Shown: positions 53,501 to 61,605 of the stretch, in pieces | How positions within the stretch are numbered: the stretch's first letter is position 1 | Layout of the letters: every line of letters begins with the position of its first letter | Source: Pseudomaricurvus alkylphenolicus | GTDB lineage: Bacteria; Pseudomonadota; Gammaproteobacteria; Pseudomonadales; Cellvibrionaceae | Assembly: GCF_011683955.1 (NCBI RefSeq) | Contig: NZ_JAAQPI010000021.1 | Span: forward strand, 31,193 to 95,192 | Length of the DNA: 64,000 nucleotides | Direction: 5' to 3' | The notes under the pieces: generated by a model | Databases searched by the model: none | Told to the model about the DNA's origin: nothing | What the model saw: the letters and a program-made list of their open reading frames with translations, nothing else | Position numbers and translations under genes: made by a program

Positions 53501-53822
53501 TGATGTTAATTCCTGTAACCGTGTGGGTGCCTGAGCTGTTGGTATTGAATAACCACTTTGATTCCTCAGCGATACCGTCATCCCAGGAGTCGTAAAACCC
53601 ACTCAAGACCACAAGGTCCCAGGTGCCGTTCGCCGTCGGGCTGTCGGCGCGAAAGGAATAGGTCAATTCAGAGTCAAAGAAGATGGTTGCTGAATCAATG
53701 CCGGTATCATCGTCGGACGCCTCCATATGAAACTCCAACGGCGCACTACCTGAAGACACATCCACCAAATCGGTAAGAGTAAAAGCGGAAAGCACTGGCG
53801 CAGTGACATCAGAGCTGGACAT
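47532..53822 (-). CDS. Giant repeat adhesin/RTX-like surface protein
   Basis: A 2096-aa frame, broken near its end. Residues about 5-404: three 134-aa repeats (DVTAPVLSAFTL, DTQAPELSLFSL and DTEAPEITAFSL start them at 5, 139 and 273). Residues 405-1508: twelve repeats of exactly 92 aa (N-x-x-P-x-G ... YQWYADG ... VGKxIxVxAxYxDG), Ig-like tandem domains of secreted adhesins. Then a cadherin-like domain, a Glu/Asp-rich region with a calcium-type DVNSDGIADPEE motif, a dystroglycan-type He-PIG domain and DUF4214-like repeats. There is no N-terminal signal peptide, fitting type I secretion through a C-terminal signal. Such proteins anchor biofilm or bind surfaces. The last ~110 residues are in another frame. 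Confidence 0.82.
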   Translation of the reverse strand: MSSSDVTAPVLSAFTLTDLVDVSSGSAPLEFHMEASDDDTGIDSATIFFDSELTYSFRADSPTANGTWDLVVLSGFYDSWDDGIAEESKWLFNTNSSGTHTVTGINIRDLAGNVRTYTTEDLNNAGFDTSFELIGAAPDTQAPELSLFSLTPSVDASSGSGPLTFSLEAADDESGVKSATVHFDSDLTYSHRADSATANGTWSLVVLNGFYDSWDDGVSVESKGIFDTNSPGIYTVTKLDIEDVAGNVRTYTTEELISAGFSTSFELTGATADTEAPEITAFSLSPTVDTTSGSGPLNFQVEASDDISDIDQVTIYFDSDLTYSHRADSPTANGTWSLVVLSGFYDSWDDGISNESKGIFDNNVPGTYSVTKVSVNDTAGNVRTYTTSELASLGFDTSFRIIRDNSEPTGTLAITGTLTQGHTLSLSNTLNDADGMGDIEYQWYANNQVISGANSDQLVLVQDQVGKSITVKATYIDGQGEVESVTSAATSNVANVNDSPVGTVSFGGSLQEGRTLVAWHNLTDEDGLGSVRYQWYANGRSLSREDSSQLSLDQSLVGESISVRASYTDGYGRYESVYSAASAAVANVNDAPYGEVILAGVATEGHTLYARHTITDEDGMGTVRYQWYADYVAIGGATGSEFTLGQAQVGKVIRAMASYTDGQGTRETVFSDTTSAVTNVNNGPSGGLTISGIAREDETLTIVSTVSDEDGLGSFQYQWYASSNPIEGATGDELTLTQAEVGARIVVLATYVDGYGHNESVTSDVTPDVSNVNDDPVGDVTISGEAVEGETLTASHSLTDEDDLDDVFYQWYQDGVAIDGADDAQLLLTQDQVGKVISVRGSYTDRYGTAEQVFSGETAMVANVNNDPTGSLSITGVATEGETLTLSHDLGDIDGLGTVQYQWFADGIAIEAATDTELTLTQEQVGKQVTAEAFYSDAYGADERIFSAATSEVMNVNNAPTGTVTINGDAIEGQTLSISHDLADDDGLGTVRYQWYADGNPLDGQTSAAIELTQAHVGKPVFVVISYTDGYGQSEQVSSAETELVANVNNPPTGTVTITGNTLLGESLTGSHNLEDDDGLGEVVYQWYADDLMIHGANNNTLSLTQALLGKSISLEARYVDGYGEEESIRSDATSAVSHINNAPVGEVDILGTAEQGQTLTATNSLSDEDGLGTLHYQWLAEGAPIEGATTHEFTLTQAQVGKRISVAVSYTDSRDTEETVTSVETIEVANVNDAPSGAVSIAGEFRQGEVLTVSHTLSDTDGLGDVHYQWLVNGVEQSSDNSTQLLLTQAHVSQTVLVRASYQDGQGTLESVSSIESVTIENVNDAPLGQVSIAGTPTQENTLQASHNLTDADGLGTMRYQWYADGEPLPDEVSSELQLEQSHVGEQISVAASYTDGFENTEVVHSAETDAVSNINDAPEGGPTILGFPRQGGTLQLSESISDADGVGALLHQWFADGVELEGENGSQLALTQAHVSQSISVATSYVDGFGHSEQIVSSATNPVENVNDAPELAFELPDQHINRTDAFEFIVPEGSFVDIDGDELTYFGDLEGQNALPDWIEFDPVEKRFFVLEGQAETGVYSLQVTVQDPYAETAFGIFELTIINEATGRVADGYIAGAEIFIDVNSDGIADPEESTGVFTDADGNFSLQTTLSGDLLAVGGTNIDTGLPNDLLLSAPEHASIINPLTTLVQEVKNSGELSTEAAESAVQSALGIEEDIDLISYDPLAQDDELAIEVQSKAVQVAAVAALSPYSDEAVSQLADAIAQDTSAVDLTSEAFLSATLEDFEETDLERISTLNQQLSEAESLDDLAQWQKTAFDDTNDAPVVVAPYRDIVAVQGVLLYHELGDAQNTRGIIDLDADDSLTFSATLANGDPLPDWLTFDNGVLFGDTGQASPADQPLVVRIQAVDNAGLSAFDDINVTVVPAGQPLVNPEGDQVFYGNTGNEILRLDHLPSQYEVVDDLLVGVHGEDTLVGIASLGFGYAMGDAFSIELHPSSLSDHDGVEGPYRSYAATMLDQISDLYIAYFGRAPEAEGLSYWFKQIHTGALSLQQVAQSFSHQPEYRATYPEGASHEEFIRTIYHNLFSREPTTPG
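49299..52610 (-). repeat. Twelve 276-bp tandem coding repeats
   Basis: The region encodes 1104 residues, exactly 12 x 92, with no insertion or deletion, although the units are diverged. Each begins N-x-x-P-x-G and contains an invariant YQW. It is the coding counterpart of the Ig-like domains of the giant protein. Confidence 0.85.
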
Positions 53823-54345
53823 GGAGGCAATTCCTTATGCAGTTGGGCTAAGAGGTAGTGTTAGGACTTGGAGAGCGAGAGTGGTTATCCGAAGCGGAAA
53901 ACACCTGCGGCTAACTGGTAGACGGTAGCAAGATCGATCATTCCTTAATCAGGTTAAACGGACCATGTCGGCGGATTAACCGTAAATGTTAACGCGTTGA
54001 AGTGTGTGCCAATAGTGGCGTATATCTGCACGATGTGTGAGATATTTCCTACAAAATGTAATAGATATGGGATGAAAGAGTACAAATCGAGCCAAATGTA
54101 TGTCTGATTGCCTGTACTACCGTGGCTAATTCCCAGCAAGTGGTCAAAATAGACGGCGACAATTTTTTTTGCATCTGCACAAAAGTAACGAGTGCGAACC
54201 CATGCCACGATTTTTCAACAACGCTGGCACCTGTGGTGCCAATCGATCACAACCATATCGAGCCTCTTGACCGAATAGACTGGGAAGAGATATAGCAACT
54301 CATCCACGAAAAAAGCTATCTGATGTTGCACGCCCCCGACAAGAG

Positions 54346-54425
54346 TGCCATTTCTAATGAACGGAAAAGTGACATTTCTAAAAAATCCTAACACCTTAAT
54401 TTCGCATAATGAAAATTATGTTAAT
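54346..54425 (-). repeat. IS-end relic, copy 3
   Basis: Reading on the minus strand this gives the palindrome CATAATTTTCATTATG followed by TAGAAATGTC and TAGAAATGGC. The IS end at 63.66 kb has the same order: TAACATAA..ATTATG, then a TTTAGAAATGTCC word. It lies in the 640-bp gap between the giant gene and the next gene (53823-54461), where I see no other gene. Confidence 0.6.
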
Positions 54426-54461
54426 ACGCAAATTTTATATTTGTTGTTTCCGAATGATTTT

Positions 54462-55757
54462 CTAAATTTGTAGTATTGCAAATGGATACGTCCAGCATTT
54501 GTGTCCAGAATTATCTTGAGAGAGATAGTAAACACGTCTCGGTTCAGCCGAATTCACTGTAATAGTTCTATCGAATTTCGTTCGAACCAAAACGGCCTCC
54601 AACTGATCGTCGCAGAATCTGATATCAAAATGCTTGTCTACATAGTTCCTGAATATCTCCAGCGCATCTTCTCTCTCAGGGAAATCTTCACAGGAAAGCG
54701 CTAGATAGCCAATATCGTCCTCTCCTTTAGCAACGATCAATCGATTAAATCTGGAGTAGTAATTGAGAAAAAATGAAGTGTCATCAAAAATAGTGTGGCT
54801 TTCAGCGAGATCATGAATTTCCTGTCGAATCTTTTCGGCAAGATTAATGTCGCCGCTATATATGTGGTCATCTTCGATAAGATCCTGGTAGTACTGTATC
54901 CTTTTAGTTTCTAGATTTAGGTACAGCCTATCATCCTCGTTCCACTCTGGAAAGACCACGGAATGAATGGAAACTCCGCGCTTGTCGGAGCTACTCTTCA
55001 GTTGAGAGTTTGGCTTATTCCCAAAGAGTGCACAATGCATTGAATTTATGTTCAAATTGGCTTGAATAGTCGCCAAATAGACGAGCCTAGTTTCCAGTGC
55101 TTTTATCAGTTTTGGGCTCCTGTGAAGGCGAAAATAATCTTCATCACCATCAAATCTTCTCTGATATTCATCTGTGACATCAAACCAGTCTTTATGTTCA
55201 GATGCTGACTTGTATAGAGAAGAGGGGAGTGGCTTAATCTCATTGGTTAGAGGAAAGGCTGAAGAACTTAATATAGACTCTACTAATTCAGAGCAAAATT
55301 GATACAATTCCTCATCTTCCTCTAGAACTCTTTTTAGATATGAACGGTTCCCTGAATCTTTGTATTTTTTAACCTTCGCATCTAACTTTCTAATCCCTTC
55401 ATGCAGATTATGTGCTGAGGCGTTATTTAATTTATTCATAAAATCAACGAATTGGTAACTGTATATATTCCCTATATAGTTTCCCACCATGGATACGAAG
55501 CTATCCATGGTGTGCATCTGTGTAATTTCTTTGTTTCTAAATATCCGCCATTCTTTTTCTGGGCCACATTCCTGATTAAGCAAAGTATACCCAATTTGCA
55601 ATTCTGAAGGATTTGAATGGAAGACCGTATTTCCGCCACTCACTATCCCGACATGTGACCATGTCAGATCGTAAGGCAGACGAAGAGTGCTTTCTTGAAA
55701 GCGACGGTTGATGCAATTCTTTGTTCTATTCCTGAAAAAAATAACGTCATAATACAT
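54462..55757 (-). CDS. YiiX-like permuted NlpC/P60 protein
   Basis: A 431-aa protein of unknown function. The N-terminal half resembles the circularly permuted NlpC/P60 (YaeF/YiiX, papain-like) peptidase fold. The catalytic His is in WSHVGIVSGGNTVFHSNPS (about residue 36), and the Cys in QFCSELVESIL (about 153), with the permuted order His before Cys. The C-terminal part (about 200-431) is unrelated to anything I know and contains acidic and aromatic stretches (VFPEWNEDDRLYLNLE). The DNA is clearly AT-richer than its surroundings, suggesting transfer. No partner gene in the same orientation is adjacent. ATG at 55757 is the first of the frame. Confidence 0.6.
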   Translation of the reverse strand: MYYDVIFFRNRTKNCINRRFQESTLRLPYDLTWSHVGIVSGGNTVFHSNPSELQIGYTLLNQECGPEKEWRIFRNKEITQMHTMDSFVSMVGNYIGNIYSYQFVDFMNKLNNASAHNLHEGIRKLDAKVKKYKDSGNRSYLKRVLEEDEELYQFCSELVESILSSSAFPLTNEIKPLPSSLYKSASEHKDWFDVTDEYQRRFDGDEDYFRLHRSPKLIKALETRLVYLATIQANLNINSMHCALFGNKPNSQLKSSSDKRGVSIHSVVFPEWNEDDRLYLNLETKRIQYYQDLIEDDHIYSGDINLAEKIRQEIHDLAESHTIFDDTSFFLNYYSRFNRLIVAKGEDDIGYLALSCEDFPEREDALEIFRNYVDKHFDIRFCDDQLEAVLVRTKFDRTITVNSAEPRRVYYLSQDNSGHKCWTYPFAILQI

Positions 55758-55930
55758 GTTGAGTAATCTCTTTCATCAGACATTCGTTGAGTATAGTATA
55801 GTGGTCCCCGAAATTGAGAAAGGGCTATAGAGAATACTGACTCAGAGTGGTGGAGTAGACGCGTAGTTTACAGCCCCAGCTATCCACCAATTGTTGGGCA
55901 CCCGTCTAAGTTAATGCTACCATCCGTCCA

Positions 55931-56287
55931 ATGAACACTGAACAAGTAAAAGACTATTGTCGCTCCTTCCCAGGAGTCACAAGAAAACTCAGTGGCCATC
56001 CTGCCAATGTTTTGTCCTTCTCCGTACAAAACAAGAAATTCGCCTATTTCAAGACCAGTGCCCCGGAAAAATGGCGCTTTAGCTTCCGAGTCACCCCTGA
56101 GCGCTTCCTAGAGCTTACGGATCAACCCGGTATCAAACCCGCCCGCTATATGCACCGGTATGGTTGGGTTACGGTGGTGAACGTAACCTCAATGGACGAA
56201 GTCTATCTCCAAGAGCTGATTGACTGGTCGTTCGAAAAAGCCGTCAGTGGTTTATCCAAGAAGTTGCAGAGAGAGCTCAAGGGTTGA
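55931..56287 (+). CDS. MmcQ/YjbR family DNA-binding protein
   Basis: A 118-aa small basic protein of the MmcQ/YjbR family, with the characteristic FPGVTRKLSGHPANVLSFSV beginning, a central FAYFKTSAPEKWRFSFRVTPER part and the terminal helix (YLQELIDWSFEKAVSGLSKK). Members are double-wing DNA-binding proteins of unclear role. It is convergent with the DUF1963 gene, with a terminator between. Confidence 0.83.
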   Translation: MNTEQVKDYCRSFPGVTRKLSGHPANVLSFSVQNKKFAYFKTSAPEKWRFSFRVTPERFLELTDQPGIKPARYMHRYGWVTVVNVTSMDEVYLQELIDWSFEKAVSGLSKKLQRELKG

Positions 56288-56318
56288 TTGATATCAAAGA
56301 GTTTCGCGCAAGAGTTGG

Positions 56319-56351
56319 CACCTTCCCAACCTCTTCTAGACTGGGAAGGTG
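56319..56351. terminator. Hairpin between convergent genes
   Basis: CACCTTCCCA (56319-56328) pairs perfectly with TGGGAAGGTG (56342-56351), between the yjbR-like gene and the stop of the minus-strand DUF1963 gene. Confidence 0.65.
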
Positions 56352-56469
56352 ATAATTTGAAGTTAGCCTTTACGACTGTTGGAGTTCCAACGCAGATTTC
56401 TGGATTGTGGCTTTGCGTATGCCGCTCCACTGGTGGGGTGGATGGCGCAGAAATCCACCACAACTGACC

Positions 56470-58581
56470 TCAATTCTCATAATACACCCAACAATTTTCA
56501 AAATTCCCCTGTTCCATCTCCGCTCGGTCACCGTAAAAATACAAATGTCCGCCATCTCCCCACAAAAAGCCGGCATTCACATCACTGGTAAATTGCACCA
56601 GCAACCCCATCTTACTCGCGGCCTCCAACAGGTCGTGGTACTCCGGGGTGCCTTCCTTCGGGTAAGCGTAAGGGTCTTTGCCCTGGGCAGCCAACGTGCA
56701 AAAGAACTCGGGCGGCATGTATTGCAATAAAGCGGGGTAACCAGACACCTGATTATCGGGTTCCTCCTCGCTGATCGCGTCTAAAACCTCATTAAAATGC
56801 TCGCGCTCATCGGTTTCAAAGTCCAAGCTGCTGTAGGCGGCGGTCATCTCGTTGGGTAGCGGTAATCCACCCTTTACGATTCGCACTAAACAGGGGGCAA
56901 ACAGCTCCGGTGCGATCTTGCCAGTATACTCGGTGCGCGCCAGCGTCGTCTCAGGGTCAGCATAAATCGCCTGCCACCCATCTTTATGCTCAGGGCGGCT
57001 GCCCAGCAATATATCGAGAAGGTAGGTTTCTTTATCGAGGTGCTCACTGCTAAAGGTTTCCTCAGAGCAACCCAGAAAAAACAGCACAATCCCGCCTGTC
57101 GGCAGCCGAATATCAGGCTGAACACTCGCCAGCTCTGACAGGTTAATCTGCCCAATAAATCCCATCGGTCGCCCCTCCCAGGTGGGCCAGGCCGTACCGT
57201 CGGGCAAGTCTGGCCAGCCGCCCAGGCGGCTCACACCCAGCGGCGGAGCGCCTCGTTGATCGGGCATCGCCCAACCGCTCTTCTTCGTTTTTTCCGATTT
57301 GAGTTTCGCTGCGGGGTAGTGAAAGTACTGTATCGGGTCAGCCAGTCTCTGCAAGCCCGCTTTATCGATCAATTTTTTCAACGTTGCCCTTGGGTTTAGC
57401 GTTAACGGGACTCGGGCACCCGGCTTTCCTTGCTCCGATACAAATACGTTCTCGGTGTCAGGGGCGTCAAGGCTAATCTCTCTAACGCCTTCATTTTCCG
57501 AAACCAACAAGCGAGAGCCGATAAAAGCAAAGGCCGCAGGGATCAAGCTTTCCGTTCGATGTTTACCGCTTTCCCTTTCCACAATCACACGATCACAAAG
57601 TTCCGCCACCTGCCAGCTGGCACCACTTTCAAGGTCGGTCAGCATAAGCTCTGGCTTATTGAGCAATTTTGAGGTGAGCCAGCAACCATCGTCCGATAGG
57701 CTAAGCGTGGCCACATCATCGCGTTTACAGCCACGATGGGGGTAATAGCGTTTGGCGTCACCAGTCAGAGTGTTCACAACGGCCACCAACCCCTTATCTC
57801 CCGAGAAGGCTACCCAATCGGATTTCCTGGCTGCCGCCGCTGTCCAGGCCAAGGCGTTCTTTGGTATATCAAATTTGTGGATTTCCCGGTTGGATCCGTA
57901 CTCAAAGGTATACAAAACCTCATCGTTCACTGCCACCCAGTAGTTCTCCAGTGCCACAAACTCGAACACGGGATACAGTTGGCGGTGCGAAGCAAGAATC
58001 TTACGGTCCGAAAGCCGCTGTTCAATCAAACACGGCTCGGTGCTATGGCTGGTATCCAGGCAAATAACGGATGCACCATCTGCAGACAACGCCTTGGGGC
58101 TAGCCAGCGCCTGCGCTTGGGGCCACTGTGTTTCTTCTCGCTCTTCCACGGTGTCCTTAAACACATCGATCACTCGCTGCACTGCATGAGGTAAATAGTC
58201 GCCCCGGTCGCATTCCATGCCCACTACGAGCCGACCAGTGTGCGACGTTAACGCCACCCTCGGCACAAACAACGCTTCTTTTGTAGCGAGCTCAGCTTGG
58301 TACGCGTACAGCCAAGCCGCGCTATTGTCCTCAACCATGTTCTTCTGTACATCCGCCGTTTGTAACAACCGTTGTTGCTCCGCTTCGCTGGCGGGCCTTG
58401 TCATACAGCACTTCTCGGTGATGTTGGTAAGCGAATGGCAGGTGTCGATGTGGCCATAGGCAAAATAGGCATGGTTTGACTCCCGACTGCACTCGCCACC
58501 AATCTTGTGTTCAGCAAACCGGATGGCAACCAGGAAATGTCCACTATCATCCAGGGGCAGTATTTCTTTGTCGTAGTACAC
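56470..58581 (-). CDS. DUF1963 (YwqG-like) protein with N-terminal propeller-like region
   Basis: A 703-aa protein. The last 250 residues are a DUF1963/YwqG domain (GAPPLGVSRLGGWPDLPDGT, GFIGQINLSELASVQPDIRL, then FTSDVNAGFLWGDGGHLYFY near the end). Residues about 1-430 look like repeated beta blades (LSLSDDGCWLTSK, VAVNDEVLYTFEYGS), perhaps an incomplete propeller. No signal peptide. I chose GTG at 58581, with AAGGAAC seven bases before it; the frame remains open upstream but would run into the preceding gene. Function is unknown. It follows the 157-aa gene by 31 bp and may share its transcript. Confidence 0.65.
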   Translation of the reverse strand: MYYDKEILPLDDSGHFLVAIRFAEHKIGGECSRESNHAYFAYGHIDTCHSLTNITEKCCMTRPASEAEQQRLLQTADVQKNMVEDNSAAWLYAYQAELATKEALFVPRVALTSHTGRLVVGMECDRGDYLPHAVQRVIDVFKDTVEEREETQWPQAQALASPKALSADGASVICLDTSHSTEPCLIEQRLSDRKILASHRQLYPVFEFVALENYWVAVNDEVLYTFEYGSNREIHKFDIPKNALAWTAAAARKSDWVAFSGDKGLVAVVNTLTGDAKRYYPHRGCKRDDVATLSLSDDGCWLTSKLLNKPELMLTDLESGASWQVAELCDRVIVERESGKHRTESLIPAAFAFIGSRLLVSENEGVREISLDAPDTENVFVSEQGKPGARVPLTLNPRATLKKLIDKAGLQRLADPIQYFHYPAAKLKSEKTKKSGWAMPDQRGAPPLGVSRLGGWPDLPDGTAWPTWEGRPMGFIGQINLSELASVQPDIRLPTGGIVLFFLGCSEETFSSEHLDKETYLLDILLGSRPEHKDGWQAIYADPETTLARTEYTGKIAPELFAPCLVRIVKGGLPLPNEMTAAYSSLDFETDEREHFNEVLDAISEEEPDNQVSGYPALLQYMPPEFFCTLAAQGKDPYAYPKEGTPEYHDLLEAASKMGLLVQFTSDVNAGFLWGDGGHLYFYGDRAEMEQGNFENCWVYYEN

Positions 58582-58612
58582 TCTACAGTTCCTTGTGCGC
58601 TGGTATCCGTTT

Positions 58613-59086
58613 CTAAGCGTATAACAAGTTGTCGGCGTTACGTGCAAAGTAATCGGCCAAATAAGTGAGGCGAGCGCCCTCGTCTTCAAAATCGTTAGGG
58701 ACAGAGTGATAGGCGGTCCCGACCCGCTCATGATTCTGTTTACTACTGAACCAGACCTCTACAGCCTTCACCAGCGCATCCGCTTCCCCGTTCAACCCTA
58801 CCTTGCGGTAGCAGCGGATGATCTTGTCCATCTCATCACGCTTGTTTTCGATAGCGTACCAACCACTGAATAGGCAATTGGTCTCCCAGTAGAATATATA
58901 AGCCAGCAGTACATAGCCCTCTGGGATCGAGTCCTCATCAATGTCTGACATCATTAGCTCACCCGAGAGCTTGAACATCATATCGATCAGCTCGTCGCCC
59001 TCCAGTGAGTTCCAAAACTCTAGATCGCAGCCTCTCACTGTGGTTATCTTCTGCAATAGGGGGAGAATGTTCTTCGGTATGTTCAT
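58613..59086 (-). CDS. Hypothetical protein, 157 aa (DUF4375-like)
   Basis: A 157-aa acidic helical protein (FWNSLEGDELIDMMFKLSGE, SGWYAIENKRDEMDKIIRCY, GLNGEADALVKAVEVWF) with the pattern of DUF4375/DMP19-type proteins, but the match is tentative. No membrane segment. It precedes the DUF1963 gene by 31 bp in the same direction. The 329-bp stretch before it (59087-59415) contains only a small hairpin (GTTTCCTT/AAGGAAAC near 59302-59321). Confidence 0.5.
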   Translation of the reverse strand: MNIPKNILPLLQKITTVRGCDLEFWNSLEGDELIDMMFKLSGELMMSDIDEDSIPEGYVLLAYIFYWETNCLFSGWYAIENKRDEMDKIIRCYRKVGLNGEADALVKAVEVWFSSKQNHERVGTAYHSVPNDFEDEGARLTYLADYFARNADNLLYA

Positions 59087-59415
59087 AGATCCCTCGAGAA
59101 TCGGTTCACCTAAATTCCTTGGCTTGAGGTGTTATACCACGGCTGGGTAAATTTGTTCTACTTTTCTGAAACCGGTAGGGCGGCACACACTGGATATAAG
59201 GCTCCAGATTGTCCCTACTATCGCCATTTGCTGCAATCCCGCACTGTGCTATGTTTGGGATGGACTGTATTACAAGGAAATAATTGGTCACCCCGCCTTT
59301 GTTTCCTTTTGAAGGAAACGTTTCACCGCTAGTAGTCACTAACCGTAGGGGCTGTTCACAGAGCTAGAACAGCGAGCGACATGTAGGAATTCATGCCAAA
59401 AACAGGGCTAATGCA

Positions 59416-59859
59416 ATGGATTGGAATTGGGCGATATCAATTTTCTACAAACTGGCCTCTATTGGCTCAGGCACCTTCATTGTATACCTGGGCTACCGGC
59501 TATTCATAAAAGGCGTCTACGGCGAGACCGGAGAGGTATCTGTTGACTGGAACGACAATCGATTAATGCTGAAACGCGCAGCTCCTGGCAGTATCTTTGC
59601 TGTCTTTGGGGCCATTGTCATCGGGCTCATCGTGACAACTGAAGCAAAGTACTCGCCGGCTGAGGGAATCAGCATGAGCAACATCTTCAATCTTTCTCAG
59701 ATGGAGAACGCGAAAAAGATCAGCGAATTAATTGAGAGCGAAGAGCTGGATGCCAAAACCAAAGCGGTACTCAGCGAGATACTAGAAAGCATGGGCGGAA
59801 AACCAACGATCATCGTCGACAACCCGCGAACCAATCTCGATGACAGCTATGAGAGCTAA
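59416..59859 (+). CDS. Membrane protein, 147 aa
   Basis: A 147-aa protein with two membrane helices (IFYKLASIGSGTFIVYLGYR, about 10-28, and GSIFAVFGAIVIGLIVTTE, about 58-77) and a soluble C-terminus with a helical AKKISELIESEELDAKTKAV segment. I recognise no family. It is followed after 3 bases by a second small membrane-protein gene, so the two form a pair. Confidence 0.6.
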   Translation: MDWNWAISIFYKLASIGSGTFIVYLGYRLFIKGVYGETGEVSVDWNDNRLMLKRAAPGSIFAVFGAIVIGLIVTTEAKYSPAEGISMSNIFNLSQMENAKKISELIESEELDAKTKAVLSEILESMGGKPTIIVDNPRTNLDDSYES

Positions 59860-59862
59860 TGG

Positions 59863-60230
59863 ATGATTATGCTAACAAAGGAACAAAAAAGGACCCTATT
59901 GTTCTGGGTCATCATTCTAATGATTGCCCCCTTCGCGATAGAAATGGTCTTTCTCGCCGATTTGCTTGGAGCCGAGACCGCCGTCTTCTTCCTTGTATAC
60001 TACTTAAAGGATGCTTGGACAAGAATCCAGCTAACGTGGAGGCACTTTAAAGACGAGATTTCTACATGTGTGGCAATTCTAATCACGATGGGTATAGCAA
60101 GCCCAGGGGTATTACCACGAATTACGCCATCGGATTATTCTTCTTCGCGGTTACCGGTTCGCTTTTTTACAGTCTTCTCGCATTGTACCCAGTAGTAATG
60201 ACCGAATTCTGGGTGTTCGGAATTTCTTAA
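59863..60230 (+). pseudogene. Membrane protein broken by one-base frameshift
   Basis: Starts 3 bases after the 147-aa gene. Residues 1-80 are open (LLFWVIILMIAPFAIEMVFL; TCVAILITMGIASPG). The frame then turns polar and stops at 60195, whereas one base earlier the +2 frame gives NYAIGLFFFAVTGSLFYSLL and ALYPVVMTEFWVFGIS and a clean stop (60228-60230). Joining the two needs one added base near 60110 and gives a 122-aa protein with about three helices. Confidence 0.7.
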
Positions 60231-60539
60231 CTAAATCCCTACATTAAGGATAGGCAATGCCTGAAAATTCGAGAAACAAGGGTTCAAACCAGTGTTTGGG
60301 TATTATCACCAATGTCTACTAGTGGTTACATTGAGCTGTCGGACGCCAATACTACTCTTGTAAAATTATCCACATGCTCCCATCGGCGACATTTGACGTA
60401 TACAGCGACAATTGTCGAATACTCATTGCACGCCGATACCTGACTGTCTATTCTGATATGTAATGGATTGATCAGCCTCCCTTCCAGTGTTTATCGGTTG
60501 AATTCGACGCCTACCGAATGGAGAATACGGAGCAAGGAT

Positions 60540-61604
60540 ATGCCAAACACCCCCCGCCAATTGGTTTTTCTTCTGCACGGCATGGGCGAGCACAGCAAGG
60601 GCTGGTCCAAAAAAGGTGTGGATTACCTCACCAAGGGTGCCAAAACACTCAAATTTGACTACACCGTGGGAGCAGACAGAGAGGTCGAGTTCATCGAACT
60701 CACTTACGGCCGGTTCTTTGATGATTACCTGAAAGACTATGAGAACCACGCCGAGGCACTGAGCAAGTTGCCAGTAGGGGTAATTAATGGGCTGCCGGAT
60801 TTTTCCAAAGCCATCGTTAAGGCCGCCAAAACCTCTCCCAATCAAGATAACATGCTCGTAACCCATTGGGGTGATGTTGCCCTCTACGCGCTGGCTTTGA
60901 TAGGTCCACAAATCAGAGATTGGATCAAGCTGCAAATAGAGGAAACGCTCTTGCAGCGAGGATACCCCGAGTGGTCGGTGATTGCCCATTCGCTGGGAGC
61001 ACGGGTCATACACGACACATTAGACGAATGGTTTACGGCCAACCCCAACGCATACATGGTACCAGGTAAGCCTAATCTTCTATTGATGATCGGCAATGTG
61101 ATTGCTTTGATGTCAAGAGACAGAGACGTGATGTGGCGCGATACCTTGGTTTATCCCCATACTGATATGAAGCGGGGCGCTTGTTTTAAGTACGTCAACG
61201 TCGACCACCCGATGGACCCGTTTACTTGGGTCCGATCGTTTGATCCTATGCCGGAGTGGGGCGACGGCGCCGCTAGTACCGGATCGTTTTTTGAGCCTGT
61301 GTTAAAAAGCAGTCATCTCACATGTTGGAACCCCCATGCGTTTGGGCACTATTGCAGAAACCCTCTCACCCAGGCAGCATTTTTCCGCCACGTAATGGGC
61401 GAGCGCCTGTTTAGCCCCATCGATGAAGAGCAGCTGCCCAAAGCGATGGAGAAGTACCGAAAGGCCACCATTGAGGGGGGCTACCTTAACCTCAAAGACC
61501 AGTTTGAAGACCTTAAGTTGGGCGATATTCGCGAACTCAAGAAGTTTGTAGAAACACTAAAGGCCTATTTTGAAGTACTGGAAAGCTTTGACGAGGACTG
61601 CTGA
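60540..61604 (+). CDS. Alpha/beta-hydrolase (lipase-like), unknown role
   Basis: A 354-aa protein with an alpha/beta-hydrolase N-terminus: oxyanion segment LVFLLHGMGEHSKG (residues 7-20), and the nucleophile elbow VIAHSLGARVIHD (Ser about 148; the usual GxSxG is AxSxG here). A final helical part is rich in Lys and Glu. The position and charge suggest a cytoplasmic lipase or esterase. Substrate unknown. ATG at 60540 has an AGCAAGGAT ribosome-binding site; the frame extends upstream to 60468 without one. The next gene starts 2 bp after its stop, so they are co-transcribed. The 309 bp before it hold a 12-bp palindrome (CGACAATTGTCG) and no gene. Confidence 0.7.
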   Translation: MPNTPRQLVFLLHGMGEHSKGWSKKGVDYLTKGAKTLKFDYTVGADREVEFIELTYGRFFDDYLKDYENHAEALSKLPVGVINGLPDFSKAIVKAAKTSPNQDNMLVTHWGDVALYALALIGPQIRDWIKLQIEETLLQRGYPEWSVIAHSLGARVIHDTLDEWFTANPNAYMVPGKPNLLLMIGNVIALMSRDRDVMWRDTLVYPHTDMKRGACFKYVNVDHPMDPFTWVRSFDPMPEWGDGAASTGSFFEPVLKSSHLTCWNPHAFGHYCRNPLTQAAFFRHVMGERLFSPIDEEQLPKAMEKYRKATIEGGYLNLKDQFEDLKLGDIRELKKFVETLKAYFEVLESFDEDC

Positions 61605-61605
61605 C

